NCBI RefSeq assembly: GCF_030441895.1 | Contig: NZ_JARJAS010000008.1 | DNA: 64,000 bases | Direction: 5' to 3' (one strand) | DNA from: Enterococcus_D entomosocium | GTDB taxonomy: Bacteria > Bacillota > Bacilli > Lactobacillales > Enterococcaceae | In this document: positions 25,405-34,319 of the stretch, in pieces | Layout: each line of letters begins with the position of its first letter | Position numbering within the stretch: position 1 is the stretch's first letter | Program-made: the position numbers and the translations under genes | Notes under the pieces: model-generated | What the model was told of the DNA's origin: nothing | The model's input: the letters and a program-made list of their open reading frames with translations, nothing else | The model's database searches: none

Positions 25405-25737
25405 ATGATTGAGAAAACAAAAAGGTGGATAATATTTATGGGAATACTCTCAGTTTTATCATTACCGTTGGTAAACGCTGCAGAAGTCCAGCAAGTTGAA
25501 ACAAATGGGACCATTGGATTTACTGGTGTCTATGAACCCATTGGTACACCTGATCCAGCGCCGCCCGAAAGTATTGTCAGACCACCAATTACCGAAGTGG
25601 CCAAACCAGATGGTACGTTGCCACAAACAAACGAAATAGGACATTCATGGCACGCTTGGCTAGGCGTTTTTCTAATCAGTTTCGTCTTCCTCTTATGGAA
25701 ACAAAAAAGAAATCATAATAAAAATCTAAAACAATAA
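25405..25737 (+). CDS. Small LPxTG surface protein of a WxL cluster
   Basis: Protein of 110 residues with a signal peptide ending near VNAA (residue 26), a short proline-rich stretch, the sortase signal LPQTN at residues 72-76, a hydrophobic span and a positive tail (KQKRNHNK). GGGGAGG precedes the ATG. Its VETNGTIGFTG segment echoes the start of the next WxL protein, a feature of the small LPxTG members of csc/WxL clusters. It is covalently anchored to peptidoglycan. Confidence 0.85.
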   Translation: MIEKTKRWIIFMGILSVLSLPLVNAAEVQQVETNGTIGFTGVYEPIGTPDPAPPESIVRPPITEVAKPDGTLPQTNEIGHSWHAWLGVFLISFVFLLWKQKRNHNKNLKQ

Positions 25738-25755
25738 GAAAGCAGGAATAACCAA

Positions 25756-26556
25756 ATGAAATTTATTCGTTTAGCAACAATTGCCGCACTATCAACTACT
25801 ATTTTAGCAGGAGGAGCAGCTTCTGTTTTTGCCGATGAAATGAGAGAAGTAACAACCGAAGGTCAAATCCAGTTTACAGCGGATGAAGACGGTGATCTGG
25901 AAGTCATCCCTCCTGTACCTGATCCGGATGTGATTATTCCACCGATTATCGATCCAGTTACAGGTCCATTGTCTATCGTACAGGCACCTACAATGAACTT
26001 TGGTACTCAGGTCATCTCCAACCAAGATCAAACATATAATATGGTTGCAGAGACTGCTGAACTCGCTAATCCAGAAGAAGGTGGGCCTACTGACGTTCCA
26101 TATATTAGTTTTGCTCAAGTACAAGACGTTCGTGGAACCAATGCTGGATGGGATCTAAAAGTGAGCTTAAGTGATTTTGAAGCTCCAGAAGCACAAAATA
26201 AAATTCTAACGGGAGCGCAAATCACCTTTGCTAATGCTCAGTTAAATTATGAAGGTAGCAATACTGATAACGAACCTACAGTGCACCAGGCTGGACTAAC
26301 ATTACTTCCTAATGGTGCAGCGCGTTCAGTGATGACTGCGGCACAAGGACAAGGTGCAGGAGCTTCTTCAGTTATCTGGGGAGACCAAGCAGACTTGACT
26401 GCCCAATTTGAAGCAGAGGACTTTAATCCTGAGACAGACGTTGTAGAAAACAACGCAATACAATTGTCGATTCCAGGTTCAACAGCCAAAGATGCGACAA
26501 CGTATACGTCAACGCTAACTTGGGAATTAAACTTAACACCTGGAGACGAACTATAA
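25756..26556 (+). CDS. WxL-domain cell-surface protein
   Basis: Secreted protein of 266 residues with a signal peptide (cut near SVFA, residue 26) and a C-terminal WxL domain covering most of the mature chain: first Trp motif GWDLKVSL (about residue 134) and final TYTSTLTWELNL. WxL domains bind peptidoglycan non-covalently. The region after the signal is acidic and proline-rich (PPVPDPDVIIPPIIDP). It is co-transcribed with the LPxTG, DUF916 and large WxL genes. Confidence 0.92.
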   Translation: MKFIRLATIAALSTTILAGGAASVFADEMREVTTEGQIQFTADEDGDLEVIPPVPDPDVIIPPIIDPVTGPLSIVQAPTMNFGTQVISNQDQTYNMVAETAELANPEEGGPTDVPYISFAQVQDVRGTNAGWDLKVSLSDFEAPEAQNKILTGAQITFANAQLNYEGSNTDNEPTVHQAGLTLLPNGAARSVMTAAQGQGAGASSVIWGDQADLTAQFEAEDFNPETDVVENNAIQLSIPGSTAKDATTYTSTLTWELNLTPGDEL

Positions 26557-26589
26557 AAGCCTTGTAACCATTTGTTTTGAAACTCTCGG

Positions 26590-26621
26590 CAGCGTCACAG
26601 TAAAATTGTGACGCTGTTTTT
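26590..26621 (+). terminator. Intercistronic terminator within the WxL operon
   Basis: CAGCGTCACA (26590-26599) pairs with TGTGACGCTG (26607-26616), then TTTTT. It lies between the WxL gene and the DUF916 gene, so it probably acts as a partial stop and gives more of the first two products. Confidence 0.85.
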
Positions 26622-26641
26622 CTAAGAAAGGAGACGTAACC

Positions 26642-27697
26642 TTGAAACAAACAACTTTAGCTCATCGTTCTCAAAGAGCCTCTTGGTGGGTACTTACGCT
26701 TCTTTTTCTTCTTTTTGGAATTTTTCCATCAGTAGCTCAAGCGGAGGAAACACTGTCATTTTATGTCACGCCTGAATTTCCTGAAAGCCAGGTAGAAGGA
26801 TCAAATAGTTATTTCGATTTGAATCTAGCAGCTGGAGCAACAGAAACCTTAGCATTGAAACTGCAAAATGTTAGTAGTGACCCAATTCAAGTGCAAGTAA
26901 CCCCTCATACAGCGTATACCAATGTTCATGGAGTCGTTGAGTACGGAAAAGATGCCCAAGAACCAGATAGTAGCCTTACTTATTCATTGGACGAATTGAT
27001 TGACTCATCTGGCGTCATTGAACTGGCAGGAAATGAAACCCAAACAATTAGTGTTCCTTTACATATGCCAGAAGAATCGTTTGAGGGATTTTTAGCGGGA
27101 GGTCTACGGATTTCGGAAGTCAAAGAGGAGCAAGAAGAAACGGCAATCAATGAAGAAGGCGTAGCGATCAAAAATGAATTTGCCTATGTGATTGGGATTG
27201 TTGTCAGCAATTCTCGGGATTCAGTTCAACCGGATCTCGATTTATTAGCTGTTTTTGCAGATCAGTTGAATTATCGGAATGTGATTAGTGCAACGATCCA
27301 AAACTTCACGCCTACCTTTGTCAATCGAATGGCGGTGGAAGCGACAGTACAACGAGCAGGAGAAAACGAGGTTCTTTATGAAGCGAGTGAAGAAATGATG
27401 CAAATGGCGCCCAATTCTAATTTTGATTTTCCAATCTCGTTAGAAGGCGATCGCTTTCAAAGTGGCGACTATGTATTGAAATTAAGAGCAATATCTGGTG
27501 AAGATGAGTGGGTATGGGAGAGACCCTTCACAATTAAAGCAGATGAAGCCAGGGCATTGAATCAAGCAGATGTGACCATTGATTCAAGTATGAATTGGTG
27601 GATGATTGGCGCAATCATTTTACTTGTTCTTTTACTGGGGGTCATTCTTTATCTACTTATTCAAAAAAAGAAAGCAAACAGAAGCGAACAAGAGTAG
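26642..27697 (+). CDS. DUF916/DUF3324 (WxL-interacting) membrane-anchored protein
   Basis: Protein of 351 residues starting at TTG with AAGGAGACG upstream. The order is signal peptide, DUF916 domain (ETLSFYVTPEFPESQVEGSN through EGFLAGGLRISE), DUF3324 domain (residues ~160-300), one membrane helix (WWMIGAIILLVLLLGVILYL) and a basic tail. These proteins bind WxL domains and link the surface complex to the membrane. It is in the expected position between the two WxL genes. Confidence 0.92.
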   Translation: MKQTTLAHRSQRASWWVLTLLFLLFGIFPSVAQAEETLSFYVTPEFPESQVEGSNSYFDLNLAAGATETLALKLQNVSSDPIQVQVTPHTAYTNVHGVVEYGKDAQEPDSSLTYSLDELIDSSGVIELAGNETQTISVPLHMPEESFEGFLAGGLRISEVKEEQEETAINEEGVAIKNEFAYVIGIVVSNSRDSVQPDLDLLAVFADQLNYRNVISATIQNFTPTFVNRMAVEATVQRAGENEVLYEASEEMMQMAPNSNFDFPISLEGDRFQSGDYVLKLRAISGEDEWVWERPFTIKADEARALNQADVTIDSSMNWWMIGAIILLVLLLGVILYLLIQKKKANRSEQE

Positions 27698-27715
27698 TAA
27701 AAAGGAGTGAATGGA

Positions 27716-30088
27716 ATGACCACGAGATTAAGAAGACCGCTGCTTCTATTAGGGGCGTCTATTCTAATGATGCAAGCATTAATTCTATCGATTGGCATGG
27801 TCTACGCTGAGACAACGATGGACACTGAGGAACAAAAACAGGTAGAACACCCATCCATGAAAAACCTTCAAAAAGAAGAACAGGCTAGTGATGCGCGCTT
27901 TTTCTTTACTCAGGCGCGGATGCAAGGGACGGTAGAAGAACCCATACAAGTAACCTTCTTTTCTGATCAAGAAGTTTCAGAGGCACGAGTATTTTTACCT
28001 GAAGAAGCAACGCTTATCAACGAGCAGTTACCGGCAGGGGGATCAGTCGAACAGATAGAGCAGTCTCAGGAATGGCTGGTTCAGTCAAAACGGGCGCAAA
28101 ATACGTTTGTTCTTCCTTTAGTATTTGAACAAGCAGGACGCTATGAACTGTCTGTGGGAGGAGCAACGGCTTATCTTGAAATCAGTGAACAAGAAGATAG
28201 TAATGTGGAGAACCCTACTGAAGGAATAGAAGCTTCTGATGATGCTCAAACAGTACAAGCGGATCTGGAAGCGAAAGAGAATGCAGTAGAAGAGAATCAA
28301 ATGAAGGAGCAGCCATCGCAAAGTTTAGATAATGAATACAGTTCAAATGCTACCGTCACAAAAGATAATTTTTTGCAGCATTTTGACTTACAGGGTTCTG
28401 CAACGTATGATTCAGAAACAGGGGAAGTAACCTTAACTACAGCTAGTAATAATCAAGTTGGAAATGTTACATTGAAGGAAAAATTAAGTGTAAATTATCC
28501 ATTTGTTTTGACAGGGAAGGCAAATATTGGTTCTAATACGAATGGTGCAGATGGTATGGCTTTTGGTTTCCATAGATCTGAAAATTCTGCTGTTGGAAAT
28601 AGTGGAAACGGTATGGGGATTGCTGGCCTAACAGGAGGCTTTGGATTCAAATTGGATTCAAATTTTAATACAACTCAGGGAGCGGGTGCAGCTAGAGATC
28701 CGGCTGCTTTAGGTGGGGCTCCTTTTGCTGGATACGTTTATCATGAGACGAATGGTTTATTGACTACTTATATGGGAAGCGATGCTCCAGCAAAGCGAAC
28801 AGGTACATTGGATGGCGCTTACGATGATATAGTCATTGAGTATCTGCCAAGTGAAGAAGCAAACATTTTCCGTATTAACTATAAAGGAGAAACCTGGGAA
28901 CGAGATATATCCGATTGGCAAGGAATCGATACTACTGCATTATCTTTTTTAATCTCAGGAAGTACAGGTGCAAGAAACAATGTTCATAGCTTTATATTTG
29001 AACAGATGGACTATGTAATAGGGACAGGAGAAGTTGAAGTCAGTTATCGTGATGCAGCTACAAATGAAGAAATAATACCTAGTCAATTGTTAGAAATTCC
29101 TTTTAAATCAGAGGCAGTTCTTAATCCAAATTCAGGGATTGATGATGAACCGTACCTTCTTGGTTATGACTATAGTCATGTTGAGACAGATGCACTTTAT
29201 TTCGATGAAACAAACAATACCATAAAACCAGAGGCTGAGCGTCGGAATGTTACTTACTTTTTTAATCGTGCTGAGTCCGAGGTGACAATTCATTACATTG
29301 ATGATGCCGGGACAGTTATTTCGCCATCTGATACAATCATTGGTTATGTGAATGAGGAGCTAGAAGTAACGATTAAAGAAATAGAAAACTACAAGTTTTT
29401 ATTTGAAAGAGACAATCAATTATTGAATACGGTATTTACTCGAGAGCAACAAAATTATTGGCTCGTTTATATCTTACAGGGCTCTATGCCACCAGTAGAT
29501 CCATTGGATCCTGAAATAGAAGTGAACCCAGAAAATAAACCAGAGCTGCCAGAAAATCAAGGGCTTCTGAGTATTGACTTCATTTCCTCCTTTAACTTTG
29601 GCTCACAACCTATTTCAGTTCATGACCAAATCTATTACGCGCAACCACAACGTTTATTGGATGAAGACGGAACTGTAAATGAGATGGAAGAACGTCCTAA
29701 CTATATTCAGATCAGCGATCGTCGGTCAGCTACTGAGCGTAACGGCTGGCAGCTATCGGTTACCCAGACGAAACAATTTGAAGGATTAAAAAATCAACAG
29801 CTTACAGGTGCGAGTATTACTTTCTCAAATCAACAATTAGTGACCGCTCAAGGTGGCAATACCCCTTCTTTACAGACAGCCAACCCGTTAACGTTGGTAC
29901 CAGGAAACAAGCGAGCACTGATTCGTGCGGAAGATACTGAAGGAACAGGCACATGGATCTATCGTTTTGGAGATGAGCATACCGCAAGGGAAAGTGTTAC
30001 GCTCAACGTACCGAAAGGTTCAAATCCTGAAGCCACAAGCTATTCCACAACCCTGATATGGGAATTGAATGCTATTCCTGACAATTAA
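27716..30088 (+). CDS. Large WxL surface protein with L-type lectin and MucBP-like modules
   Basis: Protein of about 790 residues. AAGGAG is eight bases from the ATG at 27716 and only three from that at 27707, so the former is preferred. The order is signal peptide (to VYAET), acidic linker, legume-type lectin domain (residues ~205-445, with DGMAFGFHRSE and TGGFGFKLDSNFN), two MucBP-like repeats (~445-590, VTIHYIDDAG), proline linker and C-terminal WxL domain ending SYSTTLIWELNAIP. It is a likely adhesin for host or plant glycoconjugates held by the DUF916 protein. Confidence 0.9.
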   Translation: MTTRLRRPLLLLGASILMMQALILSIGMVYAETTMDTEEQKQVEHPSMKNLQKEEQASDARFFFTQARMQGTVEEPIQVTFFSDQEVSEARVFLPEEATLINEQLPAGGSVEQIEQSQEWLVQSKRAQNTFVLPLVFEQAGRYELSVGGATAYLEISEQEDSNVENPTEGIEASDDAQTVQADLEAKENAVEENQMKEQPSQSLDNEYSSNATVTKDNFLQHFDLQGSATYDSETGEVTLTTASNNQVGNVTLKEKLSVNYPFVLTGKANIGSNTNGADGMAFGFHRSENSAVGNSGNGMGIAGLTGGFGFKLDSNFNTTQGAGAARDPAALGGAPFAGYVYHETNGLLTTYMGSDAPAKRTGTLDGAYDDIVIEYLPSEEANIFRINYKGETWERDISDWQGIDTTALSFLISGSTGARNNVHSFIFEQMDYVIGTGEVEVSYRDAATNEEIIPSQLLEIPFKSEAVLNPNSGIDDEPYLLGYDYSHVETDALYFDETNNTIKPEAERRNVTYFFNRAESEVTIHYIDDAGTVISPSDTIIGYVNEELEVTIKEIENYKFLFERDNQLLNTVFTREQQNYWLVYILQGSMPPVDPLDPEIEVNPENKPELPENQGLLSIDFISSFNFGSQPISVHDQIYYAQPQRLLDEDGTVNEMEERPNYIQISDRRSATERNGWQLSVTQTKQFEGLKNQQLTGASITFSNQQLVTAQGGNTPSLQTANPLTLVPGNKRALIRAEDTEGTGTWIYRFGDEHTARESVTLNVPKGSNPEATSYSTTLIWELNAIPDN

Positions 30089-30203
30089 AAGAGAAATTTC
30101 TTTTTTCCTTTTTCTGCCATTTATTAATGAGACCGCTAGATTGGTTCGAAAAAAGATGAATAGTTCGTGTATGATCCTGGTTCATTCAAAAGAAAGTCAA
30201 GCC

Positions 30204-30353
30204 ATGACGAACAAAGAATTAAACGAGAAACTAAGCGTCATGCCACCAATAGTTAAAGGAAATATCAAACAAATCAAGACATATTTCAAAGAAATCTGTG
30301 GTTATGATCTAAGTGTAGAAAAGAAGAATTCTATCGTATTCAATGTGTCATAG
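30204..30353 (+). CDS. Possible 49-residue protein, function unknown
   Basis: The open frame from 30069 overlaps the WxL gene. Only its 3' part, from an ATG at 30204 (MTNKELNEKLSVMPPIVKGN), looks like protein: charged, helical, ending GYDLSVEKKNSIVFNVS. A TATGAT stretch near 30170 could be a -10 box, but the ribosome site is weak. It may be the tail of a lost gene. No family recognised. Confidence 0.35.
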   Translation: MTNKELNEKLSVMPPIVKGNIKQIKTYFKEICGYDLSVEKKNSIVFNVS

Positions 30354-30384
30354 AGTTTGCATAAATACAAATTATCTTAAAAAA

Positions 30385-30417
30385 GGCTTCAAAAAAAATT
30401 TTTTGAAGCCTTTTTTT
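30385..30417 (+). terminator. Rho-independent terminator
   Basis: GGCTTCAAAA (30385-30394) pairs with TTTTGAAGCC (30401-30410), followed by seven T. It ends the WxL-cluster transcript or the small gene behind it. Confidence 0.9.
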
Positions 30418-30642
30418 GTTTTCCGCAAGTATTAAGATTAAGAACTAACGCTATTGTCTAATGACATAGTTAAGGGAAAACGTAAAGGTCTGATGTCAAA
30501 GCTAAACCTTAAAGGAAAAGACAGGAAAAAACGAATAATTTGGAAGTTACTATTTTTCGCTAATGAATTTAGACAGCAACATTATGGAGATAAAAGAATC
30601 ACGATTAAGAAAGTTCACGATTGATAAAAACTTGCTAATAAA

Positions 30643-30669
30643 TGAAACTATTTGACCTGTTCTTTCGTC
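30643..30669 (+). promoter_or_regulatory. ECF (SigV-type) promoter of the deacetylase-sigV-rsiV operon
   Basis: TGAAAC (30643-30648), 17-base spacer, CGTC (30666-30669) matches the TGAAAC / CGTC pattern of Bacillus-type ECF sigma factors including SigV. It ends 34 bases before the ATG of the deacetylase gene. Because sigV is the second gene of the operon, the promoter would give positive autoregulation. Confidence 0.75.
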
Positions 30670-30703
30670 ATACCCTATAGAACAACGAAAGAGAGGAAAT
30701 ACT

Positions 30704-32101
30704 ATGAGAAAAAAATTATTGTTAATAGCTATATTCTGTGCACTGATTCTTACGTTAGTAGTGGGTGCCATGTATAAGTACCTAATGAGTCAAGTGTATG
30801 GAGAAGAACAAACAAATTTTGAAACGCAAGTCGAAAAAACAATTAAAACTGAATTTTTTGATCGTGATATCACTCAGATTGAAGAATCAAAGAGTGGCGA
30901 TAATCAATACAATAAATATTACCTGTACTATTCTGCGACTGAAAATAAAAATATTATAAAACAATTGGAAGCTCAAACTCAGGTTGCCTCGAAACAATTG
31001 AAGGATTCTCGGTCAATGGTGCTTTCCTATGTCAATGAGGAAAAGGTGAATGATGCCCTTATTAATCGACAATTAGTAACAAAGGAATATATTTGGGATG
31101 ATAAAACAAAGTCTTTGAAATATTTAGGTGAATTAAAAGAATTATCTGAAATACTCTTATCCAAAAATCGAAATGAGCCTCGATTAAAAGATATTGTCAA
31201 CGATGAATCAGACTTGCTTGCGATAAACAGAGTTGTACAAGAACAACTACTTAGTACTCGAACTAAATTAAAATCAACAATTGATGAGGAAGAATTAGAT
31301 CAAGTGTTAACAAATGACTTTTTAAGCAAGGATAGTAAGATAACCATTCTCCCCCACTCAATACAAATCGCTTTTGATAAAGAGGTTTTAGGGTTGACAA
31401 CGATGAATGTCGACATTGAAAAAATTCTGCCTTTTATTAATCCAGCGATCGTTTCTGATAATAATCTGCCGAAAAAATCCTTAGACCAAAAAAGAAACTA
31501 TATCGCGCTCACCTTTGATGATGGACCTAATGATACGTCTACGAAAAAATTACTAGGAGAGTTAAAAAAAGAAAAGATCAAAGCAACTTTTTTTGTTTTA
31601 GGTCAGATGGTTGATAAGAACCCAGAGGTCGCGAAAAAAATAGTGGGAGAGGGGCATGAAATTGGCAGTCATTCATACACTCACCCAGACTTGACTCAAG
31701 TAACCCTGGATAAAGTCAAAGAAGAAGTACTGAAGACTGATAAGGCAATATTTCATGCTACAGGGGTATTGCCAAAACTCTTTCGACCACCTTACGGAGC
31801 AGTAAACGGCGCCGTTGCCAAAACCATCGGATTGCCTATTATTCAATGGAATGTAGACTCTGAAGATTGGCAAGTCAAAAATAAAGATTTGATTGTAAAT
31901 AAGGTAATTGATACTGTAGAAAATGGATCAATCATTTTGATTCATGATATCCATGAACGTTCCGTAGAATCCATTCCAGAAATGGTAAGTCAACTAAGAA
32001 AAAGAGGCTATGAGTTTGTGACTATAAGCGAATTGCTCTCTTATGGACAAAAACCACTAAATCAGTATTTTGGTTTAGCTGACCAAAGAGAAATTAAATA
32101 G
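30704..32101 (+). CDS. pgdA: Membrane-anchored polysaccharide deacetylase, PgdA/PdaC type
   Basis: Protein of 465 residues: N-terminal membrane anchor (residues ~4-24), a region to ~255 whose second half resembles the DUF3298 domain of RsiV/PdaC (AFDKEVLGLTTMNVDIEKIL), then a NodB deacetylase domain. Metal and catalytic residues are visible: TFDDGP (Asp272, Asp273), HSYTH (His323, His327), RPPYG and LIHDI. GAGAGG precedes the ATG. N-deacetylation of peptidoglycan GlcNAc blocks lysozyme, which fits the neighbouring SigV/RsiV pair and the ECF promoter. The gene symbol is by function, not proven orthology. Confidence 0.87.
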   Translation: MRKKLLLIAIFCALILTLVVGAMYKYLMSQVYGEEQTNFETQVEKTIKTEFFDRDITQIEESKSGDNQYNKYYLYYSATENKNIIKQLEAQTQVASKQLKDSRSMVLSYVNEEKVNDALINRQLVTKEYIWDDKTKSLKYLGELKELSEILLSKNRNEPRLKDIVNDESDLLAINRVVQEQLLSTRTKLKSTIDEEELDQVLTNDFLSKDSKITILPHSIQIAFDKEVLGLTTMNVDIEKILPFINPAIVSDNNLPKKSLDQKRNYIALTFDDGPNDTSTKKLLGELKKEKIKATFFVLGQMVDKNPEVAKKIVGEGHEIGSHSYTHPDLTQVTLDKVKEEVLKTDKAIFHATGVLPKLFRPPYGAVNGAVAKTIGLPIIQWNVDSEDWQVKNKDLIVNKVIDTVENGSIILIHDIHERSVESIPEMVSQLRKRGYEFVTISELLSYGQKPLNQYFGLADQREIK

Positions 32102-32137
32102 CAGTCTTTTCTAGTCCCTTGGAGAGTTGTTAAAGGA

Positions 32138-32656
32138 GTGATCTTTATTTTTAAGAATAGAAGTCAAACAAAAAAAGTGCGCTATTATGAGCATCTACTA
32201 GAAGAACTGATAGAAGGTAAATATGATCAAATGTATCGAATTGCCTACAGTTATGTTTATGATCATGAAGATGCTTTAGATGTCCTGCAAGATAGCTTTC
32301 AAAAGGCGTTAAAAAGCTTTAGAAACACAGTAGAAATTGATAATTTTCAAGCATGGTTCTATAAAATTTTAGTAAGAACCGCGATTGATCAATGGCGAGT
32401 GAAGAGACTAAGACCATTTGGGTTAGCCTTTGAAGAAACTATAGAACTAAGTCATTTTCGTTTCGATCAAAGTGAATTTCTTGAACTAAAGGAAATTCTA
32501 GAGAGAACGCCTAGTCCGGAAAGAGATATCATCATTTTAAAATATTTTGATGGATTTACCTTGCAAGAAATTGCTCAAATACTTAATTTAAATGAGAATA
32601 CGGTGAAAACGAAGATGTACCGTTCTCTTGTTCAATTTAAGCATCTTTTAAATTAA
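32138..32656 (+). CDS. sigV: ECF sigma factor, SigV-like
   Basis: Protein of about 172 residues with sigma region 2 (MYRIAYSYVYDHEDALDVLQ) and region 4 (RDIIILKYFDGFTLQEIAQI). The start is unsettled. The GTG at 32138 overlaps the only good ribosome site (AAAGGAG), while the ATT at 32147 lies eight bases from it with ideal spacing. No ATG is suitable. SigV of E. faecalis and B. subtilis is released when RsiV binds lysozyme and drives wall-modifying genes. Confidence 0.87.
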   Translation: MIFIFKNRSQTKKVRYYEHLLEELIEGKYDQMYRIAYSYVYDHEDALDVLQDSFQKALKSFRNTVEIDNFQAWFYKILVRTAIDQWRVKRLRPFGLAFEETIELSHFRFDQSEFLELKEILERTPSPERDIIILKYFDGFTLQEIAQILNLNENTVKTKMYRSLVQFKHLLN

Positions 32657-32667
32657 AAAAACAAGAT

Positions 32668-33528
32668 ATGAAAAGGAGAATGAGCGAAATGAAACAGCAC
32701 ACGTTTGATGGAGAAAACCAAGAACAATTAAAGCGTGAAATAGTTGCGCGTTTTCAAATAGAAAAGGCAAAGGTATACGAAGAAAAGAAACGAAAAGTAC
32801 TTAGAAGAGGCGTCGAAAGCGTGATCTTGGTGGTTTTTAGTTTTTTGATTATGCTTCAAAATACTACCTTTAGAGGTTTTGCATCAGAAATACCTATTTT
32901 GGGGGATTTGGTATCAATTATAACTGGGGAAACGCTTCTGTTCAGTCAAGAGGAAGCAGAAATCACTATTGATGTGCCTAAGATAACAGAAGAAAATCAA
33001 GTGTATTCGCAATTAAATGAAAAATATCTCCGTGAAGGACAACGAGCATATCAAAGTTATATAGACGTAATAAATAGGGTGGACGAAAAACAAATGTATG
33101 TCAGTGGTACCTATGATGTGAAAGTCAATGATAATCGATTTTTAGTAATCGACCGTACGTTTGAAGAGACAGTGGGGAGCACCAATGTTGAACATCGATT
33201 TGATACATTCGATAAAAAGAACGAGGTCTTATTATCATTAAAGATGTTATTTAAAACGGAAAACTATTTAGAGGTGCTGGCTCAGGAAATTGAGCACCAA
33301 ATGAAAGAGCGGATGAGAGTAAATAGCGATATCAAATATTGGGTTTTAGACTATAATGATACAAATTGGTTGGAGAATGATCCGAATTTTTATATTAATG
33401 AAAATCATGAACTAGTTATTTCGTTTGATAAATATGAAGTTTCGGCTGGATACATGGGGACACAAGAGTTCATAATACCTACTACAGTATTGAAGCCGAT
33501 CTTAGTTGACGAAAATTTTTTTAATTAG
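32668..33528 (+). CDS. rsiV: RsiV-like anti-sigma factor
   Basis: Protein of 286 residues: cytoplasmic N-terminus of about 45 residues, one membrane helix (SVILVVFSFLIMLQN, residues ~51-65) and an extracellular domain matching RsiV/DUF3298 (NEVLLSLKMLFKTENYLEVL, then NFYINENHELVISFDKYEV). Known RsiV binds lysozyme and is then cleaved, freeing SigV. It follows sigV by 11 bases. The first ATG is used here, although the in-frame ATG seven codons on also has AAAAGGAGAATGAG behind it. Confidence 0.85.
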   Translation: MKRRMSEMKQHTFDGENQEQLKREIVARFQIEKAKVYEEKKRKVLRRGVESVILVVFSFLIMLQNTTFRGFASEIPILGDLVSIITGETLLFSQEEAEITIDVPKITEENQVYSQLNEKYLREGQRAYQSYIDVINRVDEKQMYVSGTYDVKVNDNRFLVIDRTFEETVGSTNVEHRFDTFDKKNEVLLSLKMLFKTENYLEVLAQEIEHQMKERMRVNSDIKYWVLDYNDTNWLENDPNFYINENHELVISFDKYEVSAGYMGTQEFIIPTTVLKPILVDENFFN

Positions 33529-33544
33529 ATCGATAAATCAGTTT

Positions 33545-33587
33545 AAGCTTATTCGGAAAATGATTTCTGGATAAGCTTTCTTTTTTT
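33545..33587 (+). terminator. Rho-independent terminator of the sigV operon
   Basis: AAGCTTAT (33545-33552) pairs with ATAAGCTT (33571-33578) over a loop with further partial pairing, followed by CTTTTTTT. Confidence 0.8.
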
Positions 33588-33787
33588 CGCTAGCAAGAGC
33601 GGAAAATAAAGCCTACTTTTCTAATTGGCTTTGATACCATGAGGGAAAAAATCGATGAACCCAGAGACTCTTTTATACACGTTTACTACAAAGGCAATAA
33701 AAAGTCCCTTGTTGTCTGCTTTTGTGAGTAACTTTTCCACAGTGTGGAACTCCCTGAGCCTTACTACCATTATTGGATTTGAAAATA

Positions 33788-33877
33788 ATTAGAGATCTAA
33801 TTATTAGGTAGCGAATCTTTTTATTGACTTTCCTTTTTAACCGGTGTATATTCTTTTCGAATAGTTAGATATCTAAC
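33788..33877 (+). promoter_or_regulatory. marR-type promoter with two palindromic operators
   Basis: ATTAGAGATCTAAT (33788-33801) and the perfect palindrome GTTAGATATCTAAC (33864-33877) flank a promoter with TTGACT near 33823 and TATATT 16 bases later. The second palindrome sits just downstream of the -10 box, ideal for repression by the MarR protein encoded next. Confidence 0.7.
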
Positions 33878-33899
33878 ATTTGGCGAAGGGGGAGTCGTT

Positions 33900-34319
33900 T
33901 TGGAGGAACTGATCGTTTCGAATTTGATGCGTTCCATTATGAATAAGTCACGGGAATCGATGGAACTGCGTATAAAAGACCTGGATATCAGTCAGCAGCA
34001 AGGAAGAATGATTGCGTATATCGCACAAAATGAAGACAAGGGATTGATTCAGAAGGATTTGGCCCAAGTGTTTCAACGTCGTGATGCCAGTATCACAAGT
34101 ATGCTTCAAGGGTTAGAAAAAAAAGGGTATATCGAACGCCGCATCCCAAAAAATAATGAGCGGCAAAAAAATATATACGTTTTACCTAAAGGAAAAGCGT
34201 TGATTGATCAAACCAATGAAGCTTTTTATGCGGCAGAAAAAGAACTGGTCAAAGCACTGAATGCAGAAGAAGTCGAAGAACTGACTCGTTTGTTAAGAAA
34301 AATCGATCAAAGTCTATGA
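33900..34319 (+). CDS. MarR-family regulator
   Basis: Protein of 139 residues starting at TTG, with AAGGGGGA seven bases upstream. It has a MarR winged helix (GLIQKDLAQVFQRRDASITS, MLQGLEKKGYIERR, then the wing KNNERQKNIYVLPKG). It likely represses itself and the MATE gene behind it through TTAGATATCTAA-type sites before both genes. Its inducer is unknown and is probably a substrate of the transporter. Confidence 0.88.
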   Translation: MEELIVSNLMRSIMNKSRESMELRIKDLDISQQQGRMIAYIAQNEDKGLIQKDLAQVFQRRDASITSMLQGLEKKGYIERRIPKNNERQKNIYVLPKGKALIDQTNEAFYAAEKELVKALNAEEVEELTRLLRKIDQSL

